Assembly (NCBI RefSeq): GCF_000373265.1
Contig: NZ_KB890767.1
Coordinates: forward strand, 266,299 to 330,298
DNA: 64,000 bases
Origin: Pontibacter roseus DSM 17521
Lineage (GTDB): Bacteria; Bacteroidota; Bacteroidia; Cytophagales; Hymenobacteraceae
Direction: 5' to 3'
The translations under genes were made by a program, and so were the position numbers. Of this stretch, positions 17,356 to 26,712 are shown in pieces (positions within the stretch are counted from its first letter, which is position 1; each line of letters opens with the position of its first letter). The notes beneath the pieces were generated by a model. The model ran no database searches. It saw only the letters and a program-made list of their open reading frames with translations, and was not told where the DNA came from.

Positions 17356-18741
17356 ATGATTTCGATAATACTGCTTTCCGGGTTTGGGATAATCAACCTC
17401 TTCGTAGGTTTCCTGAAATCTAAGAGAATCCTGTTGCCACTGTCGCTGCTGTTCCTGGCGATTGTGTTCGGCGTCAACCTGCTTGACTGGAACGATACCC
17501 AGAGCTACTTCAACAACATGCTCACCATCGACAATTACGCGGTGGCTTTTACGGGCATCATGGTCCTTTCCACGCTGCTGATATTGCCGTTCACGCAGCA
17601 CTTCATCACCCGCAACGACGAGAACCTGGGCGAATACTACGCCCTGCTGCTGTTCTCGCTGGTGGGCGCCGTGATGATGGTGAGCTACGAGAACCTGCTG
17701 ATGCTGTTTGTGGGGCTGGAGATTCTCTCTATAGCCATGTACGTGATGGCAGGTAGCGACAAGAGCAGCCTGCGCTCCGCTGAGGCGGGTCTGAAATATT
17801 TCCTGATGGGCTCTTTCTTCACTGGTGTGCTGCTGTTTGGCATGGTGATGATTTACGGAGCGACCGGCACCTTCAACATTACCGAAATCAGCGCCACGCA
17901 GGCCATAGGCGCAGACGGCGTGACCAACACCATGTTCGTGCTGGGGCTGCTGCTGATTGTGATTGGCATCTCCTTCAAGATATCAGCCGCGCCGTTCCAC
18001 TTCTGGACGCCGGACGTGTACGAAGGCACTCCTACTGTATGGACGGCCTACATGTCTACGGTGGTGAAAACGGCTGGTGTGGCGGCCTTCTTCAAACTGA
18101 TGTACGCAGCCTTCGCTGCGTCTTACGCCTCATGGATGCCAACGCTGGTGGCCATCACAGTGCTCACGCTCGTGATAGGAAACATTGGCGCGGTGGTGCA
18201 GCAGAACATGAAGCGTATGCTGGCCTACTCCAGTATATCCCATGCTGGCTACATGCTCATGGCTTTGATTGCCTTTAACGAATACTCAGAGTCTTCCATC
18301 CTGTTCTACTCCTTCGCCTACTCCACTGCCTCCATCGCCGCCTTTGGTGTGCTGCAACTGGTGGTGAAACAGCGCGGCAGCGAGACGTTTGAGGCCTTCA
18401 ACGGATTGGGCAAAACAAATCCACTCCTGGCGTTGGCCGTGACGGTATCCATGCTGTCGTTGGGAGGTATACCGCTGACAGCCGGCTTCTTCGGCAAGTT
18501 CTTCGTATTTGCCTCCCTTATTGAGAACCCTGATATGATGTGGCTGATAGTGGTTGCCGTGGTGCTGGCCGCTGTGGGCATCTACTATTACTTCAAAGTG
18601 GTGATTGCCATGTACATGCACCCTGCCGGGGACCATGCACCGATTCAGGTGTCAGGCTTCATCAACGCCATGTTGATTATCATCACGGCACTCACCATAC
18701 TACTAGGTATAGCCCCTGCCTTGCTCAGCGACATTCTCTAA
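17356..18741 (+). CDS. nuoN: NADH-quinone oxidoreductase subunit N
   Basis: A 461-residue antiporter-like subunit, with the LFVGLEILSIAMYVMAGS and APFHFWTPDVYEG family motifs. It is the last gene of the complex I set and is followed by a terminator at 18761. Confidence 0.95.
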   Translation: MISIILLSGFGIINLFVGFLKSKRILLPLSLLFLAIVFGVNLLDWNDTQSYFNNMLTIDNYAVAFTGIMVLSTLLILPFTQHFITRNDENLGEYYALLLFSLVGAVMMVSYENLLMLFVGLEILSIAMYVMAGSDKSSLRSAEAGLKYFLMGSFFTGVLLFGMVMIYGATGTFNITEISATQAIGADGVTNTMFVLGLLLIVIGISFKISAAPFHFWTPDVYEGTPTVWTAYMSTVVKTAGVAAFFKLMYAAFAASYASWMPTLVAITVLTLVIGNIGAVVQQNMKRMLAYSSISHAGYMLMALIAFNEYSESSILFYSFAYSTASIAAFGVLQLVVKQRGSETFEAFNGLGKTNPLLALAVTVSMLSLGGIPLTAGFFGKFFVFASLIENPDMMWLIVVAVVLAAVGIYYYFKVVIAMYMHPAGDHAPIQVSGFINAMLIIITALTILLGIAPALLSDIL

Positions 18742-18760
18742 GACATATTGAACCAGAAGC

Positions 18761-18800
18761 AAAAGCGGCTGCCTCTTTCGAGGCGGCCGCTTTTGTTTTT
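18761..18800 (+). terminator. Intrinsic terminator after nuoN
   Basis: A 14-base stem with one wobble pair (arms 18761-18774 and 18781-18794) is followed by a T-rich run, 19 bases after the nuoN stop. Confidence 0.8.
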
Positions 18801-19335
18801 AGCCAGCAAAACTGCTGCATTACTCATGCGTAGTACATGCAGCAACAGGTTGTGCAGGTATAGCATCTGGTTGAGATAAAGGTATAGCAGCACCTACAAA
18901 ACAGTAGCTCGCCTCGGCTGTTATACCTATCGGGAACCTATGCCAGCCGAGGGCAGCGGGTGCAAGCCCTTGACTTGTTCACCGGCTATAACACCACGCG
19001 CAAGCATGAAAAAGGCAATTAGAAAACCATATTGTTACAGAAATACAGCTATTGCATGACAAATTATGTGGAATGGACGTAAAAGCAGATGTACTGTACC
19101 CGTACCTCCTTTGGTTCAGGTATGGGAGGCCGTTTTCATTAGGCACGACAATGGAGGAACCACATAATTCATCACGAACTTTAAGAACCGAGAATGACAT
19201 CTGCTACAAGTGAAGCTCACGCTATAGTGAGAAAGCAGCTGTTAATTATAACCTCCCCTACAGCGGAAAGGAGGGCTCGCGTGAAGCGTACAACCACAGT
19301 TTTATTTTAAATCTATCACTTTAAACACAACACCT
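18801..19335. other. Long spacer upstream of the SusC gene
   Basis: About 535 bases with no convincing gene; a 73-codon frame on the minus strand (18979-19200) has no family look. It contains AGGTATAG at 18856-18863 and 18880-18887, TTATACCT at 18921-18928, and two interleaved perfect inverted repeats (19062-19071 with 19160-19169; 19084-19092 with 19197-19205). No exact TAnnTTTG box precedes the SusC start. Confidence 0.5.
19062..19205. repeat. Two interleaved inverted repeats upstream of SusC
   Basis: AATTATGTGG (19062-19071) pairs with CCACATAATT (19160-19169), and AGCAGATGT (19084-19092) pairs with ACATCTGCT (19197-19205). The order A-B-A'-B' would form a pseudoknot if transcribed. The region ends about 130 bases before the SusC ATG. 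Confidence 0.5.
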
Positions 19336-22287
19336 ATGAGAAAAATTGTACTGCTGATTTTCGCCATCGTGCTCTGCCTGTCGCAACAGGCTATGGCACA
19401 AGGCGGAACAGTTTCGGGTAGAGTAACCGAGCAGGCGACCGGGGACGGGCTGCCCGGTGTATCCGTCGTAGTGAAAGGCACTACCACCGGAGCAAACACA
19501 GACGCAGACGGCAACTTCACCATTGCCCTGCCAGCCAGCATATCCCCAGGCAATGCCGTGCTGGTCATCAGGTTTGTAGGTATGGCTACCCAAGAGGTGC
19601 CTATCAGCGGCCGAAGCACCGTTAACGTAGCCCTCAGCCCTGACACCAGACAACTGTCTGAAGTAGTGGTGACAGGCTATACCACGCAAAACCAACGGGA
19701 AGTGACAGGCTCTGTGACAACCGTAAGAGCGGAGGAAATTGCGCAGGTGCCGATTGCGTCTTTCGACCAGGCCTTGCAAGGCAGAGCCCCAGGTATATTG
19801 GTACAGGCGCAGTCAGGCCAGCCGGGTGCCGCCGCGAATGTGGTTATTCGTGGTAGGGGCTCCATCATTGGCAACACCTCCCCGCTCTACATCATGGATG
19901 GCGTGGAGATTACCTCTTCAGACTTCGCTACCCTGAACCCCAACGACTTTGAGAGCCTGACTGTGCTGAAAGACGCCTCAGCTACCTCTATCTATGGATC
20001 CAGAGGGGCTAACGGCGTGGTGGTCATCACTACCAAGAAAGGCCGTGTGGGTGCTACCAGAATTAATTATGATTTCCAGTACGGTTTCTCTAGAGCACCT
20101 GAAAACAAGCTGAAGGTGATGAACTCAGAGGAGAAGCTGCGGTATGAGCTGGACAGGGGCAACCTGTACGGCTGGACCGAAGGAGAACTTGAGGAGCTGC
20201 GGCAAGTGGACACCAACTGGGAAGACGTGTTCTTTAGAACGGGCCGCACCCAGAACCATACCCTGAGCGCCTCAGGTGGCTCGGAAAAGACAAGGTACTT
20301 CGTATCAGGCTCTATCTTTGACCAGAGCGGAACCGTGCGAAACACGGGTCTAGAGCGCTACACAGGCCGTGCTAACGTGGAGAGTACCGCCGGTAACTTC
20401 AGCTTTGGCCTTAACTCTACTTTCGGTTACTCTGAGTTCAGCAACACGACGGAGAACGACTCCTACATCGGAAGCCCGCTGAACGCCATCCGCTGGGCTA
20501 ACCCCTACGAGACTCCATACAATGATGAGGGAGACTATACTGAGATTACCTCAGGTCAGCCAAACCCTTTGCAGGAGTTGCTGGAAAACACCCGCGAGCG
20601 GCAGCAAATCAAAGGTATAGGAAGTGTGTTTGTGAATTATGAGGCTCCGTTCCTGGAGGGATTGACGCTCAGGACAAACTGGGGTGGTGACTATACTTCC
20701 AATGAGTCATTCGTTTTCCTGGACCCACAGACCTATAGCGGACAGATAACCACCGGACAGGCCGGTAGCTTGAACCGGGCCTACCAACGGATTTTCCGCT
20801 ATACCGGCACGACATCCGCCTCTTACAACAAAAGGTTTGGTGACCATGACGTGACGGTGGCTCTCTTCAACGAGATAGTGCAAAGAAAAGGAAGGTCTTT
20901 CGGCTTCACAGGGTATGGTCTGCGAGGCCCGTTTGAGAACGAATCAGGTATAACACCCGGCTCGGCAGACAATGGATTCATTCCCACAGTGTCAGGCATT
21001 GGCAGCGAGAACTCTTTGCTGTCTTACTTCACAGACATCCGATACGGCTACAGAGACAGGTACTTTATCAACATCGGCGCCCGCCGCGACGGATCCTCCC
21101 GTTTTGGTGCTGACAGACGGTATGCCAATTTCGGCTCTGTGGGTTTCAGCTGGATACTGACAGACGAGCCCTTCCTGGAAGGCTTGACAGGTGACTTCTT
21201 TAACGAGGCCAAGTTCAAGATAAGCTATGGCTCTGCCGGCAACCAGGCCATCGAAGACGACTTTGCTTCAAGAGAACTCTACAGCCGTTCTGTTTACAGC
21301 GGTGGCAGTGGATTGGTGCTTACCAACCTGCCCAACCCGCAGCTCCAGTGGGAAAGAAGAAGAACGTTTAACACCGGTCTGGAAGCCACCATGTTCGGCG
21401 GGCGCTTGGGCGCAACCGTGGAGTTCTACAATGCCCTGACCACTGACTTGTTCTTAGACCGCCAGCTTTCCAGAACTTCCGGGTTCCAGTTCCTCACGTC
21501 CAACGTAGGGGAACTTCAAAACAGAGGCGTGGAATTCGGAATTGAAGGAGACATCATCAAAACAGATAATTTCACCTGGAGCGCCAACGTGAGCTTGACG
21601 TACAACAAAAACGAAATCAAGGAACTCTATGGCGATACCGATGAAATAGAAGACGGCCTCTACATCAACAAAGTCGGAGAGCCAATGAACTCCTACTTCC
21701 TTGTGAGATATGCAGGTGTAGACCCTGATAACGGCGATGCCTTGTATTACACCAGAGACGGCGAAACAACCAATGTGTACAACCCCGATGACCGTGTGAT
21801 AATAGGTTCTATAGAGGCACCTTTCTTCGGTGGTTTTGGCAGTGCCGTCAACCTGGCAGGCGTTGAGGTAAGCGCGTTCTTCAGCTTTGTGCGTGGAAAC
21901 AAAATCTACAACAACGACCGGGCGAACGTGGAGAACCCGGACTACCTGTTCGACAACCTATCCAGAGACTTGCTCAATGAGTGGAGGCAACCCGGAGATG
22001 AAACAGACATCCCCAATCCAGATGTCACGTTCTTCGCTGAGACCACACGTTTCGTAGAGGATGGGGACTTCCTGCGCCTACGCAACCTGAACATCTCTTA
22101 CGCACTGCCTGCAAGCCTTATCTCCCCTTTGAAAATGAGTACTGTGCGGGTGTTTGCTCAAGGACAGAACTTGGTGACCTGGACGGACTTCAGAGGCTTT
22201 GACCCTGAGGTGTCAACAGGTGTGCTGGTTGGTTCACAGTACCCTGCCCTGCGCACTGTAACATTTGGTATAAATGTAGGATTCTAA
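19336..22287 (+). CDS. SusC/RagA family TonB-linked outer membrane protein
   Basis: A 983-residue TonB-dependent transporter. After a signal peptide (about 1-22, cleavage near AMAQ) comes a carboxypeptidase-like regulatory domain (about 25-110), the plug with the family motif SEVVVTGYTTQNQREVTGSV (about 113-132) and GANGVVVITTKKG (about 226-238), then a 22-strand-type barrel ending in a phenylalanine. There is no N-terminal STN signalling domain, so an anti-sigma partner is not expected. It pairs with the SusD-like gene eight bases downstream to import a nutrient across the outer membrane. With no linked hydrolase or sensor, the substrate is unknown. Confidence 0.93.
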   Translation: MRKIVLLIFAIVLCLSQQAMAQGGTVSGRVTEQATGDGLPGVSVVVKGTTTGANTDADGNFTIALPASISPGNAVLVIRFVGMATQEVPISGRSTVNVALSPDTRQLSEVVVTGYTTQNQREVTGSVTTVRAEEIAQVPIASFDQALQGRAPGILVQAQSGQPGAAANVVIRGRGSIIGNTSPLYIMDGVEITSSDFATLNPNDFESLTVLKDASATSIYGSRGANGVVVITTKKGRVGATRINYDFQYGFSRAPENKLKVMNSEEKLRYELDRGNLYGWTEGELEELRQVDTNWEDVFFRTGRTQNHTLSASGGSEKTRYFVSGSIFDQSGTVRNTGLERYTGRANVESTAGNFSFGLNSTFGYSEFSNTTENDSYIGSPLNAIRWANPYETPYNDEGDYTEITSGQPNPLQELLENTRERQQIKGIGSVFVNYEAPFLEGLTLRTNWGGDYTSNESFVFLDPQTYSGQITTGQAGSLNRAYQRIFRYTGTTSASYNKRFGDHDVTVALFNEIVQRKGRSFGFTGYGLRGPFENESGITPGSADNGFIPTVSGIGSENSLLSYFTDIRYGYRDRYFINIGARRDGSSRFGADRRYANFGSVGFSWILTDEPFLEGLTGDFFNEAKFKISYGSAGNQAIEDDFASRELYSRSVYSGGSGLVLTNLPNPQLQWERRRTFNTGLEATMFGGRLGATVEFYNALTTDLFLDRQLSRTSGFQFLTSNVGELQNRGVEFGIEGDIIKTDNFTWSANVSLTYNKNEIKELYGDTDEIEDGLYINKVGEPMNSYFLVRYAGVDPDNGDALYYTRDGETTNVYNPDDRVIIGSIEAPFFGGFGSAVNLAGVEVSAFFSFVRGNKIYNNDRANVENPDYLFDNLSRDLLNEWRQPGDETDIPNPDVTFFAETTRFVEDGDFLRLRNLNISYALPASLISPLKMSTVRVFAQGQNLVTWTDFRGFDPEVSTGVLVGSQYPALRTVTFGINVGF

Positions 22288-22295
22288 AAACGAAG

Positions 22296-23741
22296 ATGAT
22301 GAAATTCAAACATATATTTATCGGACTGAGCCTGGGGTGCGCGTTTGTGCTGCCTTCCTGCGACGATATATTGGACGTAGAACCGGAATTCCAGCGGGAC
22401 GTTTCCGACACCTTCCAGACACTGGAGGATTATGAGTTTGCCTTGACAGGCGCTTATGCCAGATTCCGCCAGAGTGGATACTATAGTACTGGTGGCAATG
22501 GCACGGGCTCCTACTCTCAATTGCCGGATATGCTGACTGATAACGTAGCCGAGACAAACGAATCGTTGGCTAACTTCATCTCTCTCACGGACTGGGTATA
22601 CACGGCAGATAACTCGCTGGTGGAGGAAACCTGGCAAGATGCCTACTCCGTCATCAACCAGGCCAACATCGTATTGCGTGATATTGACCGTTTTGCAGAG
22701 GAAGACCCTACCGGCGTAAATAGAATCAAAGGACAGGCGCTGGCCATTAGAGGCTTCGTGCATTTTGATATCCTGAGGTACTGGGGTGTGGAGTTCGAGC
22801 GTAACTCATCAGAGCTCGGTATACCTTACAAGACAACTCCAGACTTTGAGGAACGCCCAGCCAGACTGACGGTAAAGGAATCGTATGACAGAATCTATGC
22901 TGACCTGGAGGAGGCAGAGGCCCTGTTAGCGGACGTAGACAGGCCAATTAATTCGGCTACAAATAGGTCTCGCATTGACGATGTTGCCGTGAAGGGGATG
23001 CTGGCGAGAATCAACCTGTATGCAGAGCAGTATCAGGCAGCTGAGGCCTATGCAACCCAGGTAATCGACTTAGTGCCTTTGGCGACCAGAGCTGAGTTTC
23101 CTGGCATCTGGTCAGATGCAAACCAGGCTGAGGTATTATGGGCGGTTGCGTTCAATGCGGGTGAGGGAAGCCCTTCCCAGAACACGTACTTCGCGAGCGG
23201 TAACCGCAACACCTATCGCCCTTCGCTGGACCTGCTGCAGGAGTATAACCAGACGGCAGACATACGCTACAGCGCTTATTTCGCTACCAGAAACAGCCGG
23301 GGAGGTACTCCTCGAGTGGTTTTGAGTAAATTTATAGGACGAGGCACGGCGCTTGACAACGTAGTCAATTTCAAAGTGCTCCGGGTTGCAGAAATGTATC
23401 TGATTCGTGCGGAGGCCCGAGCGATGCAAGGAAACACGGCTGGTGCATTAGCGGATTTAAATGCCTTGCGGGCCGCCAGAATTCAAGGTTACACTCCTGT
23501 TGCCTTGACGGGCCAAGCCTTGTTGGATGCCATAGCATTGGAGCGCCAAAAAGAGCTGATTGGCGAAGGCCACAGATGGTTTGATTTGAAGCGCACCACA
23601 CGCACCATTGTTCGTGAGGATTGTACAGTAGCATCTTTCTGCGAACTGGAGCCTACTGCCCGCGAATGGGTATGGCCTATCCCTCAGAGCGAGCTGATTG
23701 CTAACCCTAACATGCAGGGTCAGCAATCGCCTGGTTACTAA
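22296..23741 (+). CDS. RagB/SusD family nutrient-binding outer membrane lipoprotein
   Basis: A 481-residue lipoprotein that caps the SusC-type channel. The signal ends in VLPSC (Cys near residue 22), followed by the typical DDILDVEPE. Helical TPR-like blocks follow (AIRGFVHFDILRYWG; MYLIRAEARAMQG), and the C-terminus has the conserved RQKELIGEGHRWFDLKR and WPIPQSEL motifs. It is co-transcribed with the SusC gene and ends before a very strong terminator. Confidence 0.93.
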   Translation: MMKFKHIFIGLSLGCAFVLPSCDDILDVEPEFQRDVSDTFQTLEDYEFALTGAYARFRQSGYYSTGGNGTGSYSQLPDMLTDNVAETNESLANFISLTDWVYTADNSLVEETWQDAYSVINQANIVLRDIDRFAEEDPTGVNRIKGQALAIRGFVHFDILRYWGVEFERNSSELGIPYKTTPDFEERPARLTVKESYDRIYADLEEAEALLADVDRPINSATNRSRIDDVAVKGMLARINLYAEQYQAAEAYATQVIDLVPLATRAEFPGIWSDANQAEVLWAVAFNAGEGSPSQNTYFASGNRNTYRPSLDLLQEYNQTADIRYSAYFATRNSRGGTPRVVLSKFIGRGTALDNVVNFKVLRVAEMYLIRAEARAMQGNTAGALADLNALRAARIQGYTPVALTGQALLDAIALERQKELIGEGHRWFDLKRTTRTIVREDCTVASFCELEPTAREWVWPIPQSELIANPNMQGQQSPGY

Positions 23742-23756
23742 TCAAGACGCACCGTA

Positions 23757-23796
23757 AAACAGAAGGGGCTGCCGGTATCGGCAGCCCCTTCTGTTT
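23757..23796. terminator. Bidirectional terminator between SusD-type gene and aspS
   Basis: An 18-base perfect stem (arms 23757-23774 and 23779-23796) with a GTAT loop, flanked by A and T runs, lies between two convergent genes and can end transcription from both sides. Confidence 0.85.
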
Positions 23797-23828
23797 ATAC
23801 CTGTCCTTACCCGCTTTTCAACAGTTCA

Positions 23829-23847
23829 AGGTATAGTCGCTATACCT
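23829..23847. repeat. Inverted AGGTATAG pair at the aspS stop
   Basis: AGGTATAG (23829-23836), a 3-base loop and CTATACCT (23840-23847) form an inverted pair. Read on the minus strand, the aspS TAG stop runs straight into the motif as TAGGTATAG. Confidence 0.75.
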
Positions 23848-25606
23848 ATTTGGCTGGCAGGTCCTTCATCCGGATATGCAGTTCATCCAGTTGGGCATGA
23901 GCGATAGGAGCGGGCGCGTCTATCATCACGTCGCGGCCAGAGTTGTTCTTCGGGAAGGCGATGAAGTCACGGATGGAGTCTGCGCCGCCGAAGAGGGAAC
24001 AAAGCCTGTCGAAACCGAAGGCGATGCCGCCATGCGGAGGAGCGCCGTACTCAAAAGCGTCCATCAGGAAGCCAAACTGTGACTTCGCCTCATCGTTGGA
24101 GAAGCCCAACAGGCGGAACATCTGCTCCTGCAAGCGGCGGTCGTGTATACGGATAGAACCTCCGCCCACTTCCACACCGTTGATGACCATGTCGTAGGCA
24201 TTGGCTCTGATGTCACCTGGTCGGTCATCTATCAACTCCAGGTCCTCTGGCTTAGGCGACGTGAACGGGTGGTGCATGGCGTGGAAGCGGTTGCTGTCCT
24301 CGTCCCACTCCAGCAGCGGGAAGTCCACTACCCACAGCGGCGAGAACACGTTTTTGTCGCGCAAGCCCAGTCGCTCTCCCATTTCCAGGCGAAGCTCGTT
24401 CAGTGCCTTACGCGTTTTGTCTCGGCCACCGGCTAGCACCAACAGTAAATCGCCGGGCTGCGCGTTGAAGGCAGCGGCCCAAGCCTGCAGGTCTTCGGAG
24501 GTATAGAACTTGTCAACAGATGACTTCACGGAGCCGTCTTCCTGCACGCGCGCGTATACCAGACCGGTAGCACCAATCTGCGGACGCTTCACGAAATCGG
24601 TCAGTTCATCGAGCTGCTTACGGGTATAGCTGGCGGCTCCTTTGGCATTTATACCTACTACCAGTTCGGCATCGTCGAATACCTTGAAGCCTTTGTTCTT
24701 CACCAGCGGGTTCAGTTCCACAAAGTGCATATCGAAGCGCGTATCGGGCTTATCGGAACCGTATAGCCGCATGGCATCGGCGTACGTCATGCGCGGCAGG
24801 TGCGGGATGTGTATGCCTTTCACCTTCAGGAACAGGTGGCGAATCAGACCCTCAAAGGTGTTCAGGATGTCTTCCTGCGTCACGAAGGAAAGTTCGCAGT
24901 CAATCTGGGTGAACTCCGGCTGGCGGTCGGCGCGCAGGTCCTCGTCGCGGAAGCATTTCACAATCTGATAATACTTATCAAAACCGGACACCATCAGCAG
25001 CTGCTTGAATGTCTGCGGCGACTGCGGCAGGGCGTAGAACTCACCTGGGTTCATACGGCTCGGCACCACAAAATCGCGGGCGCCCTCCGGCGTGGACTTT
25101 ATCAGCACTGGCGTCTCCACCTCAATGAAGTAATGTTCGTCGAGGTAGGCGCGTACGGCGCGCATCATCTGGTGGCGCAGCTCCAGGTTGCGGCGCACGG
25201 GTGTGCGGCGCAGGTCCAGGTAGCGGTACTTCATGCGCAGGTCATCGCCACCGTCTGTCTCGTCCTCTATCATAAATGGCGGCAGCTTGGCGGGGTTCAG
25301 CACCTCCAATTTCGTCACCTTTATTTCAATCTCCCCTGTCGGAATTTTGTCGTTTTTGGAGTAGCGCTCAATCACACGGCCTATCGCCTTCAGCACATAC
25401 TCGCGGCCCAGGCCACGGGCCTGCTCAAACAGGTGAGCGGGCGTGACGCCATCCTCGAAGGTGAGCTGCGTGATGCCGTAACGGTCGCGGAGGTCAATCC
25501 AGAGCATGCCGCCCTTGTCGCGCAGGCGCTGTACCCAACCTGTCAGTACAACCTCCTCGCCTACGTTATCTATTCTTAGTTCGCCACAAGTGTGTGTCCG
25601 GAGCAT
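23846..25606 (-). CDS. aspS: Aspartate--tRNA ligase
   Basis: A 586-residue class II synthetase that charges tRNA-Asp. It has the OB-fold anticodon domain (about 1-105), class II motif 2 ([18 protein letters not shown], about 217-234), a GAD insertion domain (about 280-420) characteristic of bacterial enzymes, and motif 3 ([10 protein letters not shown], near 535). Start is the ATG at 25606. A TACTTTTG -7 box lies upstream on the minus strand at 25632-25639. Confidence 0.96.
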   Translation of the reverse strand: MLRTHTCGELRIDNVGEEVVLTGWVQRLRDKGGMLWIDLRDRYGITQLTFEDGVTPAHLFEQARGLGREYVLKAIGRVIERYSKNDKIPTGEIEIKVTKLEVLNPAKLPPFMIEDETDGGDDLRMKYRYLDLRRTPVRRNLELRHQMMRAVRAYLDEHYFIEVETPVLIKSTPEGARDFVVPSRMNPGEFYALPQSPQTFKQLLMVSGFDKYYQIVKCFRDEDLRADRQPEFTQIDCELSFVTQEDILNTFEGLIRHLFLKVKGIHIPHLPRMTYADAMRLYGSDKPDTRFDMHFVELNPLVKNKGFKVFDDAELVVGINAKGAASYTRKQLDELTDFVKRPQIGATGLVYARVQEDGSVKSSVDKFYTSEDLQAWAAAFNAQPGDLLLVLAGGRDKTRKALNELRLEMGERLGLRDKNVFSPLWVVDFPLLEWDEDSNRFHAMHHPFTSPKPEDLELIDDRPGDIRANAYDMVINGVEVGGGSIRIHDRRLQEQMFRLLGFSNDEAKSQFGFLMDAFEYGAPPHGGIAFGFDRLCSLFGGADSIRDFIAFPKNNSGRDVMIDAPAPIAHAQLDELHIRMKDLPAK

Positions 25607-25631
25607 AGCTTTATATGAGTATGATAGGATG

Positions 25632-25639
25632 CAAAAGTA
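25632..25639 (-). promoter_or_regulatory. Candidate -7 box for aspS
   Basis: Read on the minus strand this is TACTTTTG, a TAnnTTTG match about 26 bases before the aspS ATG. No -33 element at normal spacing is seen. Confidence 0.4.
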
Positions 25640-25768
25640 ATAATTGTTTTACTGTCGTGCGCTAAAAAACAAAGCCTTCCCACAATGGGTTTAGGTATAA
25701 GAAACCTAAATTACCTTCTAAAATGTTTTCAAGGCTGCGCCCGCCGCTATTTCTAAATCCAAGAACCC

Positions 25769-26692
25769 ATGAAAACAAGAATCAGAAACTTATCCTTCGC
25801 TATGCTGCTGCTGGCGCTGTTGGCCATGCTCGCTGTGCGGGCCACTCCGCCTGCTGCTACTCCACCGGCTACGCCGACTGTGGCCGCTGTCCTGGTGCAG
25901 GTGCCCTTTGAGCTAAAGGGCGGATTGGTGTTTGTGAAGGTGAAGGTGAATGGCAAGCCCGCCGACTTTATACTCGACTCTGGTGCCCCTTCCCTGGTGC
26001 TCAACTCCCGGCTGGGCGATGTGGCAGGTGACACGATTCGCGGTAAAGGTATAGGTGGCACGTTCGCGATGCAGGAGGTAGTGGTGCCGGAGCTGGAGAT
26101 TGGCAACCTGAAGCAGCGTCAGGTACCTGCCATCGCCATGGAGCTGTCGCACGTCGAGAAGATGACCAGACGCCCCATCGGTGGCCTGATTGGGTATAGC
26201 ACATTGAGTCAGTATGAGATGCTGTTGGACTACAAGACCAAGACCTTAATGTTATTTGAGCCGGACGCCACGGATTATCATCGTTCCATCAAGCCCAGCT
26301 CTGAGATGCCTTTTGAGTTGCAGGCGCACCTGCCTGTGCTGCGCGTGCAGATAGGGGACCAGACACTACAGTTGGGGCTCGACACTGGCGCTGAGGCCAA
26401 CCTCCTGGACCTCACCAGCCAGGCCAGGCTCCGCGCCACAGATTACCAGAATGGAAAAAAGATACCTGTTTTAGGGGCTAGCCAAGGTATGACAAGTGCC
26501 AGCACGGCCAAGGTGAAAAACACCAAAGTCAACGGCCACAGCTACACCGACATGGCCTATGTGTTTTCGGACATATCGCACTTGAAGAATGGCTATGGGC
26601 TGCGCATCGACGGGCTGCTGGGTTACCCTTTCCTGAGCGCCCGCAAAATATCGGTGAACTACCCGCAGCGCAAGGTATACTTCTGGGACTAA
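25769..26692 (+). CDS. Secreted retropepsin-like aspartic protease
   Basis: A 307-residue protein with an N-terminal hydrophobic signal (about 8-25) and a proline/threonine-rich linker. It has two aspartic protease half-sites: FILDSGAPSLV (D70) and LGLDTGAEANLL (D205). Two catalytic motifs in one chain mean it can fold as a pseudo-symmetric monomer rather than needing to dimerise as single-site retropepsins do. Periplasmic location is inferred; the substrate is unknown. It is convergent with the phosphodiesterase gene, with only 20 bases between. Confidence 0.8.
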   Translation: MKTRIRNLSFAMLLLALLAMLAVRATPPAATPPATPTVAAVLVQVPFELKGGLVFVKVKVNGKPADFILDSGAPSLVLNSRLGDVAGDTIRGKGIGGTFAMQEVVVPELEIGNLKQRQVPAIAMELSHVEKMTRRPIGGLIGYSTLSQYEMLLDYKTKTLMLFEPDATDYHRSIKPSSEMPFELQAHLPVLRVQIGDQTLQLGLDTGAEANLLDLTSQARLRATDYQNGKKIPVLGASQGMTSASTAKVKNTKVNGHSYTDMAYVFSDISHLKNGYGLRIDGLLGYPFLSARKISVNYPQRKVYFWD

Positions 26693-26712
26693 GCAGGTAT
26701 AGCTGTTATAGT

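Noticed and set aside
18979..19200. 73-codon minus-strand frame in the SusC upstream gap
   Set aside because: Its protein has no family look and many cysteines and serines; it overlaps the inverted repeats, which explain the region better as non-coding.
24800..25579. 259-codon plus-strand frame opposite aspS
   Set aside because: Antisense shadow; aspS motifs are intact on the other strand.
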